Below are positions 1 through 9,390 of a DNA stretch of 64,000 nt, piece after piece (the stretch's first letter is position 1; the number at the start of each line of letters is the position of its first letter). The DNA is from Pyricularia pennisetigena. Taxonomy: Eukaryota > Ascomycota > Sordariomycetes > Magnaporthales > Pyriculariaceae. The DNA is taken from positions 1 through 64,000 of the forward strand of contig NW_021940927.1 in the NCBI RefSeq assembly GCF_004337985.1, read 5' to 3'. Below the pieces are notes generated by a model. That model searched no databases. It was given only the letters and a program-made list of their open reading frames with translations, and was not told where the DNA came from. Both the position numbers and the translations under genes were made by a program.

Positions 1-7
1 TGCTTGA

Positions 8-346
8 TTGGCAGCACCCACCTCAACGCAGTTCATGGCTTCTATTTTGTGCATGTTACTACAGTATGTAAACGGTGACCGGTGTACAGTAGGGGCCGTC
101 CTTACGCGAGCAACCGAAGTCAATGTGGATGGGGTGCCAAAACAAGGATGTGCGTCGCTTAATCGCTTGGCATCCCTCCACCATGGGGCGATAGTGCCAA
201 ATAGATCAACTATCCCTACTCTCAAAGCTTGGCATATGCAGGCCCCGGCTTATTCTCCCAGGTTCCCATGGTCGAGTGTGGATGGCCAAGCCAACGCTGG
301 GTCTGGCTGTAGAAATCCATTAGCAAGCTCCGCAAGCATCGACTAA
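8..346 (+). CDS. Unrecognised 112-residue open frame
   Basis: This open frame runs from the window edge region and has no family I recognise. It has no clear domain, signal peptide or membrane segment beyond a weakly hydrophobic start. Base composition is ordinary and there is no RIP damage. It ends about 15 bp before a transposon-end-like sequence at 361, so it may be a chance frame or a fragment of something continuing to the left of the window. I would not treat it as a gene without expression data. Confidence 0.12.
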   Translation: MAAPTSTQFMASILCMLLQYVNGDRCTVGAVLTRATEVNVDGVPKQGCASLNRLASLHHGAIVPNRSTIPTLKAWHMQAPAYSPRFPWSSVDGQANAGSGCRNPLASSASID

Positions 347-360
347 CAGACACTACTGTA

Positions 361-425
361 CTTGTGGGTTTGGCTTTGCGGACCCCCTCAGAGAGGGGGT
401 CACTAAAATCTGGATCAACACTAAA
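361..425. repeat. Single terminal-inverted-repeat-like transposon end
   Basis: A TA at 359-360 is followed by CTTGTGGG and then, 20 bases in, by an ACCCCCTC-AGA-GAGGGGGT hairpin. The same layout opens the DDE transposon at 671 (CTTGGGGG, then a CCCCCTC/GAGGGGG hairpin at the same spacing). This looks like the end of a related but distinct element. No matching opposite end is visible, so it is probably a truncated copy. Confidence 0.4.
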
Positions 426-548
426 ATTGGATCAAACATTTACATACAAAATCGTCAACTTTAACCACGTTTAACACAAAATTTTGGTAAAGGAACAATA
501 CGTTTATTAATATAAAATGAAAACTATTCCTAACCGTGATTTACCCGG

Positions 549-670
549 TATATATTTTATTCGATTCCGACAGTTAAATGTTGGGAGTTTTTTCCCGTAT
601 AAAAGAGCCTAACATTTACTTATATAAAAGGCGCCCATTATTTAGCGGTCGGAATCGAATAAAATATATA
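549..670. repeat. Short inverted repeat, possible small MITE
   Basis: Two arms of 23 bp, 549-571 and 648-670, are perfect reverse complements of each other and enclose a 76-bp spacer. The right arm ends in the TA that serves as the target site of the DDE transposon starting at 671. It could be a small miniature inverted-repeat element or a simple hairpin. There is no coding content. Confidence 0.45.
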
Positions 671-3356
671 CTTGGGGGCTGTGCGGTTGTGGGCCCCCTC
701 AAAGAGGGGGTTGCAAAATTCTGATTCACGACAAAATCGTGGGCCAGCAAATCCGTTAGCAGAATCACTAACAAAGTAACTACGCTGATGTGAAATGCCG
801 AACAACAACGCCACAACCACGAAAAAGGTCAAAATTTGTAGATAAATTGAAGCTGTGATTTGCGCTGTAGATATCTATTCATGGAGTTTTGGGTCAAATG
901 CCCTCTTCCGGCTAGCTAACCTGTCACAAGGGGATCCGGGTACTTCCGACGCATCTCTTCTACTCCCCGGTATTGGCGGCGAGGAACGCTCTTCAAGCGG
1001 TATTGTATATCGATTCTGAGTGGCAGATGGTGTAGCCAACGGTATATATTGTGGGAACGGTTTGGAAGGCCTGTTGGGGGCGGTAGGTGAGGCTGATTGT
1101 GAAGATCGTGACACGCATATGCTGATGGAACAGTTGGAGTCTGTATCCACGGTAATATTGATCTGGGTACCTGTATTTCCAGCAGAAATTGGCCCTTTAT
1201 CGACGTACCATGGCTGTGAAGCTTGTGAATCGGTCTTCTTCTTCTTTCCAGGGCGTTCCCTGACCGCTGGAACGTTCTCTGCGGTAAAACCAAGCTCTTC
1301 CAGATATCTCTTCTGTCGTATCTTAACCCCGTTGGGCATGCCGGTAGTATCTCGCCAACGTTGATCGCTTGAGCCCTCTCTCTATACCACGTATCTCGAA
1401 CGAATTTTTCTTGTTGGTACAGGGCTAGTTCCTCGTTAAAGGCTTGTTTGGCATCGTAGGCGGTCCGCATATCTTCCAACGTATTGGCGGTTTGCAACTG
1501 GTTATCTTTCGACTTCAACGTCATTCTGACCTTGTAACGTGAAGCTTGTTGCAGGCGTTTTTCCTTATTCTTTTGTTCTTGGGCGACACGTTGCCGTAAG
1601 ATAATCGCCTCGTTGGCGACGGCTTGAAGATACGAGAGAGCATCAACGGTATCTGAACCAAAGTGATGCGCCTTAGCCGCCAAACGGCCTGCAGCATATT
1701 TAGCCCGTGAAAATCGGTCAACGGTAGGAAGAGAGTCTGGATATCGCGGAGTATTCGTTGCAGGGGCTTGACCACGCAGTTTGGCGAGCACTTTGGTGCC
1801 GTTAACTGGAATTAAGCCTGTATCTTGGAAGCCGGTAATTATATGGCCGGTTGTGAAAGCCGCCTCCCAACACCGCTGCGTTGAGTAAAGATTTATCAAT
1901 TTACCGCTAAATTAACGTACAGATTCAAAAATAACTTACTCGTATCGCAGCAACGAAATCTGAACGGCTGACCTGTGGAATACCGGTGTTTATATGCTCA
2001 TGCAGAACCGCCTGCAACTCGCTTTTCAGGTGAGCGAACACGGATACGTCCATGGGCTGCATATAATGCGTTGAATGAGGCGGTAAAATAACGATCTCGA
2101 TATCAAATCTGAGGCAATAGTCAAGTATCTCCATGCCAAAGTGGCCGGTAAAACCGTCGAGAAAAAGCCACCTCCAGATACGTGTTTTGGCCCGTTGTGA
2201 ATCTGGATTGATATTAGCCGCAGTGCGGTTCACGAAGTCGAATCTGACGTCAAAGTCATGGCCGAACCACTCTTTCAACGTAGGAGATCCGATCGACTGC
2301 ACGGCAGCAACTTGTGGCCAAGAATACCGGTTAAAATGCTGTATCCAGGTGAGTTGAATATCCCCGTTGGAAAACCCTGTATCTGACCGCGTGAAAACGA
2401 TACCCTCAGGCAGATCCAGATCAAGCCAATCGCTCGTTGGCCACTTCCAAAAGATACAGAAAGCGGTCACGACTGCCCAACAGCGTTCCCGGCACCGATC
2501 AACGTACAACTCTCACGGTTAGCCGGATATTCGGTGCGTGGCTTTTGGCGCTTCTTCTTCTTCACAATCAATACCGGTATCCGGCCATCTCGCACACCGA
2601 TTCTAGTAACGCACTCGTCAGCGTTCCAGGCGGCTGAAGCCGTGATCCCAAGCTCAACCGCACGAGCCGCAGTGCGGGTATACCAGGCCTCAACGAGCTC
2701 GATCTGTTGTTCCCAGCTCAGGCGATGGATCTCCACGGGTTGTTGCCTAGTAAGTCGTAATTCTGGGTGTTTTTTGAGCCATCGAGCGTACCAAAAGCCG
2801 TTGACTGGACCACAAGGCGGTACCCGGTACTGACGCATCAAGTTGGCCGCAGATATTACGTGTTTGGAGTCAGGATGAGCGCCAAATTCATCAAGCTGTA
2901 CGATATATGCAACAAGCGCTTGATCTTCAGCCTCAGTCAACGTTGAAGGCCGCCCAACGCGTTCCACGGATAGACCCGGTATTCCAAATGACCGGAGACT
3001 CCGTACATGCCGCTGGGTACTCGAATCCGGAAACTATTCCGAATATAGAACGATCTTAACGACTTCGGCTTAGATATACCCTCCCGGGCGGTAGCCCCTC
3101 TCTCCTCATACGATTTGGTATATTGAATATACATGCGGGCAGCCAAGATAGCTGGAGATTCGGGGTACGTCATAATACCTATATTAAGGGGCTAAGTGCA
3201 ATTGTTGCGTTCTTATTCGGTATTTCACATCAAGATAGTGATTTTGCTAACGATTTTCTAGCTAAAAAACTGGCGCGGGGTGGCCCGCGATTTAGTCGTG
3301 AATCATAATTTTGCAACCCCCTCTTTGAGGGGGCCCACAACCGCACAGCCCCCAAG
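671..3356 (-). mobile_element. Pogo/Fot1-type DDE transposon, 2686 bp, transposase frameshifted
   Basis: The element begins CTTGGGGGCTGTGCGG and ends with the exact reverse complement. The outer 50 bp of both ends are identical as inverted repeats, and similarity continues inward to about 110 bp. It is flanked by TA at 669-670 and 3357-3358, the Tc1/mariner-pogo target duplication. Each end contains a CCCCCTC-AAA-GAGGGGG hairpin. The minus strand encodes a DDE_1-family transposase (see that entry). The element has ordinary base composition, so it is not visibly RIP-mutated. Two shorter relatives with the same ends lie in the AT block (25855-27115 and 46652-47831). Confidence 0.9.
875..3173 (-). 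pseudogene. DDE_1 (pogo/Fot1-like) transposase, frameshifted
   Basis: A transposase would cut and paste the surrounding element. Reading the minus strand, an N-terminal piece (3173-2937) looks like a degenerate psq-type helix-turn-helix. A second frame (2967-2467) holds a CENP-B-type DNA-binding region and the first catalytic acid in a NADE motif. A third frame (2509 down to 1940) holds the second acid in LDGFTGHFG and the third in MQPMDVSVF. A 64-bp GT-AG intron (1876-1939, GTAAGT donor, phase 0) joins it to the C-terminal part (1875 down). Frame changes are needed near 2950 and 2480, and probably again near 1345-1375, where a lysine-rich KKKK tail lies in the neighbouring frame. All three catalytic acids survive, so decay is by small indels, not RIP stops. 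Confidence 0.75.
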
Positions 3357-3587
3357 TACAAAGTTTTTACTCCTTCCCTGCTCAGCCCATTGACATGGTA
3401 TGAAAAGCTACTGACCTCGTATGCTGGAGCTCAAATTTGCGCTAGGATTTATTCTTCTAACAAATACAAAGGCTGTATTTACTCCAATCCCCCAAATGAT
3501 GATCAGCTTGGTGCCAGGACCTTTGCCGCGAGCAAACTTGGCACACTCACGACTAATCCGGGCTATGGTAACAAACGTCACAAATTT

Positions 3588-5434
3588 TTAGGCTATAGTA
3601 GGTCGAGAATTGGATCTGATTCCTCCTCGGCTGGTAAGGTTGATAGCCCAACTCGCAGCAAAAGCGCTCAAGATGATGATTGCGCCATTTGCAACTGCAA
3701 CGTAGAACGTTCCTGCAATCGCCTTTGTAATCGCCTCGGCTACGCGATCCGCCAGAGAGGGATTTCCCTCCAGGCTAGGATGCCTGAAACCTGCAAGAAT
3801 TCTCCAAATCTCGTCGCCTGTAAAATCGTCTTCCCCACGACTGAGCAATGCGTCGCTGAGGTATCTGAAACCAAGATTCTGATATATGCAGGCGCAGACT
3901 GAGGTAGCAAGGGCGATGCCGCCGAAGTGCACTGTGGCGAACAGGGTAGCATAGCTGTTTGCTCGCTCAACGCTCTGCTGACTCTGGTCCTTTAGCAGGA
4001 TGGCTGTTTGCCGGAACACTAGTCCCACTCCTCCCCCGGATATGGCGAGTATGCCCATGACGATGCCGGCAGATCGATATGGGTCGATGGACGTTTGCAG
4101 GACTGCTGCAACGAGAATAAGCCCGCCACCGAGCACGTTGAGACCAGGGTCAATCCTGACTCTCCTGAACAATGTCTCATGGAGCATCCTTGTGAAAAGT
4201 AAAGATCCGATGTATGGCAGGAGATGCGCAGCAGCTTTGGCAAGGGTGGATCCTCGGGCAAGTGAAAATACAAGCGGCGCGTATTGCAGAGTGACCACAT
4301 AGGAGGCAGAGGCCATACTGGTGACGGTAACGGCCAAAATCTGCTCAAAACTTGTCGCTTTAAAAGTGATATTGCGAGATGCAGGAGTGGTGCCAATACA
4401 GCGGAACTGCTGTGCCGCGTAGGCAACCAGAAGGAAGCCGGTAAGCGCCCAAGCCACGACGGCAGAAGTCGAGCCCCAGGTCCAGCGATGCCCCGAGAAG
4501 ACCAGACATGCATGGAGCATCATGAATGAGCCACAATGCAAAATCCAACCCAGCCAGTCGGTCTCTGCCAACCAGGACTGACGTCTGGAGCTTCCTGCAA
4601 TGCCGCTTCGAGTTTGGCCGTTTAGGCGCAATGGGGGGAGGAAGAAGTAGCACGCTATCCACAGAACAACCAATATTGGTATGTTTATGAAGAAGGCCTG
4701 TTAAGATTAGCTCGGTGCATGCGTCCTGCGAGCAGGGTCCGAACTTACCCACCGCCACGTAGCCGTGTAGCTGTCTGCGAATGCACCGGCAATGGCCGGA
4801 CCGAGAAATAGACCAAATGCGAAGCAGATGTCTATGATAGCCCTTGTGCTTAGTGCATCATCTGGACCATGATATAAAATGCTGTAAAGTGTGAGACTGT
4901 CCGCAAGGAGGTTAGATGGAGAATCAGGTGCAGTAGCTCGGAGGTCTCACCCATGGTAGAGTCCTGCTCCTCCCGCTCCGCTGATTGCTCGTCCAAGGAT
5001 CACGGCATTCATGTCTTTAGCGGTGCCGGATACAACCACGCCTGCAAAGAATACGATGCTGTGAATGTAAAACTGCAGCTTCAAGTCTGCCAGCACAGAC
5101 AGGCGCCTACAAAGCGGCATGATACACACTGCGACGGCCGAGTACGCAAGAACGACCCAAGCGAGCAGGTCATCTCGACCAAGAAGGCTGAGAATTTGCG
5201 CCTGGGCGTTCGATGTGCTGCTTACGTTGTACCCTGAAGTTTGACACGATCAGAACTGAGAATCATTCTCTTTCTGCGGCGAAACATACCTAGAAGCATG
5301 CTGCTTAGTCCACAGCACAACTTAAACATGGAAGATTTCCAGGATAAGCATTTTCCTTTGGTATTGAACTTGTAGTCGACATGATCCGATTCTACGGAAG
5401 ATAGAGAAGGTAGGTCGCTGCGTTTGGGTTCCAT
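3588..5434 (-). CDS. Major facilitator superfamily drug/toxin-efflux-type transporter, four exons
   Basis: A membrane transporter of the fungal multidrug/mycotoxin efflux type; the substrate cannot be read from sequence. I place exons at 5434-5290, 5233-4951, 4896-4749 and 4697-3588, with GT-AG introns of 56, 54 and 51 bp (GTATGT, GTGAGA and GTAAGT donors), giving about 561 residues with no internal stop. The first helix crosses intron 1. The family-typical GRAISGAGGAGLY stretch ends exon 2. Exon 3 carries LSTRAIIDICFAFG and GPAIAGAFAD, and the usual ATWRW-AFFINIP junction spans intron 3. The long last exon is a run of hydrophobic segments, consistent with a 12-14-helix carrier. An earlier in-frame ATG at 5527 would add 31 residues; I prefer 5434 because the extra stretch resembles nothing in the family. 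It is the only intact host gene seen, between a transposon and the AT block. Confidence 0.85.
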
Positions 5435-6300
5435 AGTTGCCTTGATCAGAGGATTTCTCAGTACGACAAAGCAGCGATAGCTATCAGCAAAGAGAGCTTC
5501 GGTTTCTCCTAGTGGCATTTTTATCACGTTTCATTGGTGGAGAATCCAAAACAGGCTGTTGAATGTCGCGAGTTACCAGCAGATCGAGAGGCAACACATC
5601 TGGCAGCCCAAAGCCGCATCTTGCCTATTGCTCGGATCTGCCTACGCAAGTCAGCCGCTACGGGCTGAAGGAAGAGATCCTGAGCCCCTATCTATATGCC
5701 CATATGCAATTCTATGTCTCATATATGAGGAGCGCACTTATCGGCCCGATGGACGGAAAACATCTTCCTCCAACTACCGTCAGCAAAGGTCGCTATGAAT
5801 ACCACCGGTTAAAATACGCATTTCGACTACGGTTAGCGGACAAATTGCATCCGCTATATAGGCGACAGTTTAAACATTTAGTGTGCGATTCGGTTCCCTT
5901 TTGTTAGTAACCGGAGTGGATCCGATCTGCCGGATTAAGCCGGCATCCGATCGCACTAAACCTCTTCCGTCATTAGCTTGGCTGAATAAGCTGCAGAGCC
6001 TCTGTCCCGGGCAATCGGCCATCGCCCGGGGCCGGCTCTCCTTTGTCACGGCCAGGCATACATTGGAGAACCTCAGTGTATTAGGCGCTATCGACGAAAA
6101 TTCTAAACTGAAGAGAAGAGAGAAATTACAATTGACGGCGCGCTGGAGAGACGCGTTTTAAATCCGGGGTGAGTGGACCCTTTGCACGCCCTGGGCCTAG
6201 TGTGGCTGGTGAGTGGAGTGGTGATTCTGAGGGTGGGTCTCGTGGCCTAATCCTCACATCCTTAACCAAATATCCGGGCTCAAGTGCGACTATTATCGCC
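5435..6300. other. Non-coding or unassigned stretch of ordinary composition
   Basis: This lies upstream of the transporter and presumably contains its promoter. Two plus-strand open frames (5563-5907, 114 residues; 5883-6161, 92 residues) resemble nothing I recognise. An imperfect inverted repeat lies at about 5876-5961 (TTTAGTGTGCGATTCGG against CCGATCGCACTAAAC), enclosing a smaller TGCCGG/CCGGCA hairpin; it may be a short MITE. Composition turns sharply AT-rich at about 6300. Confidence 0.4.
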
Positions 6301-7129
6301 GTTCCAACAAATATAATTGAGAAAAGTTTTAATAAAATAAAAAAACTAATCAATATATTAAAAATCCAAAAAAATGGTTATACCAAGCAAACTGATTATA
6401 GTTTTTATTTTAAATGTATTTAATTTTAACTATAATTTTATTGGACAAAATATTATACAGTTACTACGCACCCACAAAAACACAGGTATTTTAAAAACGC
6501 TAATGTTTATTTTAATAAACTATGGAAAAGGTTTATAAAATAAAGAAGAACCAAATAAAGTCTTTTTACAAATATGGAAAAGGGTTTAAAAAATGTACCA
6601 AATGTAAAAAACAATTATTCTCCAAATAATTGTTTTTTTACAAATATTTACAAAGGGCAATAAACCAATGGAAATTAAACAAAAAACTCATTTAAAGAAA
6701 AATAAAATTACAAAGTTTAAAAAAAACAAGGGTTTAATTCCACACTAAATTTTAATGTTAAATGCAAATTTTGGTCATTTAAACAAAACTTGAAAGTTTA
6801 TTTTAACAGCTTAACAATTATAACCACAAATACAACCAAAAAAACCTTTTAGGCCTTTTTAGCTAAAGCCTTTTGGAGATTAAGCCGTCGTACAGGCTGA
6901 TAAAAAGGTATCTAATATTCCAAACAACGTTTTGATGATTAGAAAAACTAATAATTTAAAAAAAAATTTAATAGATTTTATATTAAATAGTGGAATCACT
7001 GTATATACTACTCCAAATAATCGCATTTTAACAAATATCGTTGAAACTAATAAATATGCAAATTACGGTAGTCCAAATAAAATAAAAATTGAATTAAAAG
7101 GCGATATTTATTGCAAATTTGAAAATAAT

Positions 7130-7515
7130 TGTCATGGCAATGCCATAGGATAGGTTAGGCACACGCCTAGCAGGGATAATCAGGGGATCAACAATACGCA
7201 TAACAGGTCACCACAGTGCTTCTCTATAGCATCTAGACTCAGAGACTGACCCTTAAGGAATCAGGTTTGAACCTGCAGTCCTTAGGTCAAGGAAGCCCCT
7301 TTTATAGGCGGCGTTCCCCTAGCATTTCACATGCTAGGCTACAGTTCAGGCGAACCTTCACTTGCGGGACTCATGTTATGCGCTACAGTTATCTACACGT
7401 GACGTCACACGTGAATAAGGGATAGACTTGTGCCTGCACTCGTCTACCCCTTCCTGAGTCAAGCAACTAGCCCCCACGTGACCCACAAGTGACTGGCTCA
7501 TCTTTGACCGTGACA
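7130..7515 (-). mobile_element. Solo LTR, 386 bp, nearly unmutated
   Basis: It begins TGTCATGG and ends CCGTGACA, giving TGTCA/TGACA inverted tips, with a perfect 5-bp duplication ATAAT at 7125-7129 and 7516-7520. It interrupts the copia protease region. Its base composition is ordinary although its surroundings are RIP-mutated. RIP-mutated relatives are the two LTRs (33931-34315, 41095-41478) of the gypsy element at 33931-41478, which is how I assign family and strand. A solo LTR normally results from recombination between the two LTRs of a full element. Confidence 0.9.
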
Positions 7516-8692
7516 ATAATAACAAACTTATAATCTTGAAAAATGTATATTATATACCAAATTTAGAATTAAATTGACTCTTTGTAAATTCTTTAAGTTG
7601 AACAAATGTTATTAAGTAAAACCACATTTTTATTACAGATAAAAATAACAATTTTGTAATAAAAGGCCATATTAAAGATAACTTATATATAATATATTTA
7701 AACATATTTAACGATAAAATTTTTTAACAGGTTTAAATTTCCAAAATAAGCTTTTAAAACATGGCATATTAGGATTGGCTATATAGGCTTTTTACCACTG
7801 TATAATTTATTAAAAACAGAAAGAGTACACAATACTAAAAAACAATTAAAGCAATTTAAAAAATATATCTGTGAAATCTGCCCAAAATCCAAAAAAATCA
7901 ATTAATACAAACAATTGTAATTTCTTAGATAAAATTTATAGTGATATTGGTGGCCAATCAGAACCACCAATTTATAATAAAAAAGGTATTATATGACTTT
8001 TTTAGACAAGAGATTCAAATACTTACAAATTTTGTTGTTAAAAACAAAGAACGAAGTTTTATAGGTTTTTGTTAATTATAAAGATTTAATAGAAAATTAC
8101 AACGGGAATAAAATAATAATATTTTTTGCAAATAATAGCAGTGAATATATATTAAAAATTTCCAATTAACGCCAAATACATACGGAATTGTGCACGATAC
8201 TGTTTCTCCCTATATAAAAAAGCCAAACGGTTTAATAAAACGAATTGACTTTAAGTTTTTGAATAAAATAAAAAAGACTTTATATAACGCAAATTCATTT
8301 TATTATTTACGGGGAAAAGCTTTTTTACCGCTATTTTATATATAATAAGGCATTACATTTAGGGTTTCATTTTAAAAACCCTCATAAAATATATAATAAT
8401 ACAAGGCCAATAATAAATAATATATGTATTTAGGGATTAGAAATCTACTATACTAATAATTAATATGAAAACAAATTACAAAGCCGTACCAATTTAGGGA
8501 TTTTAGTCGGATATATAAATTACACTAATATTTACCAAATCTAGGATTTAAATGAAAAAAAGTATTTTTAACTAAAGATGTTAAAATTTTAGAAGATTAA
8601 ATCGTTAATTAAATACAAATATGAAAATTAAACGCAGATATTTACGGAAAATTTAGTTTTGAGAAGAACAATAAAAATAACGTTAATGACAG

Positions 8693-8780
8693 AATTAACA
8701 AAATTAACAAAATTAACAAAATTAACAAAATTAACAAAATTAACAAAATTAACAAAATTAACAAAATTAACAAAATTAAC
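8693..8780. repeat. 9-bp minisatellite, about ten copies
   Basis: The unit AATTAACAA is repeated head to tail almost perfectly for 88 bp, then continues into looser AT-rich repeats (AAAATAATA). In the copia reading frame it would encode Thr-Lys-Leu repeats. It sits between the integrase and RT parts of the copia remnant, where these elements have a variable linker, so it may be an expansion of linker sequence. Confidence 0.9.
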
Positions 8781-9390
8781 AGAAATAATAAAAATAATAA
8801 AAATAACGTTAACAATGAAAATAACATTGTTATTAATATTCCTATTTTTTGTTCGAAAAAACGCAAAGAAATATAAGAATTTTACAAAAGATTCTTTTAT
8901 ATTAAATATAGCAAATGCACCATTAAGTTCCCATTATAATCTAAAAAAGAATTTGGAAAATAACAATGTAATTTTATTTATCAATGATTCGCATATACCG
9001 GATATTCTTAGCCAAGCAATGCAAACATCAAAATCCGAACAATGGTTACAGGTCTGTTAGGACGAAAATACAAATTTTGTAGACCAAGGAATCTTTACAA
9101 TTACAAATTTACTAAAAAATAAAATAGTTATTAAAGGCCGTTGGGTATTTGATAAACAACCTATTGATATCAATATAGCAAATAACAATTTAAATAATAG
9201 ATTTATTACGGATAAAAATAATATTTACTGTTATAAGACCCGTTGGGTAATCCAGGGTTTCCGCCAAATCTTTGGTATATATTATTTAGAAATTCTTTTA
9301 CCCGTTTGTCGAACAGAAATATGGAGGTTTATTTTAATAATTCTTAATATAAATACGGCAAAAGTTTTAACAACCGGTAGTTACTAAATG

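Larger units (their letters stand above)
6932..9390 (+). mobile_element. Ty1/copia-type pol remnant (protease, integrase, start of RT), RIP-mutated
   Basis: From 6932 the plus strand resembles a copia protease, with ILNSGIT where the family has ILDSGAT (the catalytic Asp codon GAT has become AAT, a RIP-type change). The frame resumes after the solo LTR (7130-7515) with NVYYIPNLELN. Integrase remnants follow: a GHIG-like pre-integrase patch near 7760, then the conserved C-terminal GILVGYINYTNIYQI patch near 8500. RT begins at about 8960 (AMQTSKSEQWLQ, then KGRWVFDKQPIDIN and YKTRWVIQGFRQIFGI). It stops abruptly near 9390, where a different copia family begins. No flanking LTRs of its own were identified. 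Confidence 0.7.

Noticed and set aside
3390..3902. 170-residue plus-strand open frame
   Set aside because: It overlaps the last transporter exon on the opposite strand, whose protein is clearly recognisable; it is an antisense shadow.
8693..8780. Possible CRISPR array
   Set aside because: Units are contiguous 9-mers without spacers, and the genome is eukaryotic.
8642..8866. Leu/Ile-rich minus-strand frame
   Set aside because: It is the reverse reading of the 9-bp minisatellite.
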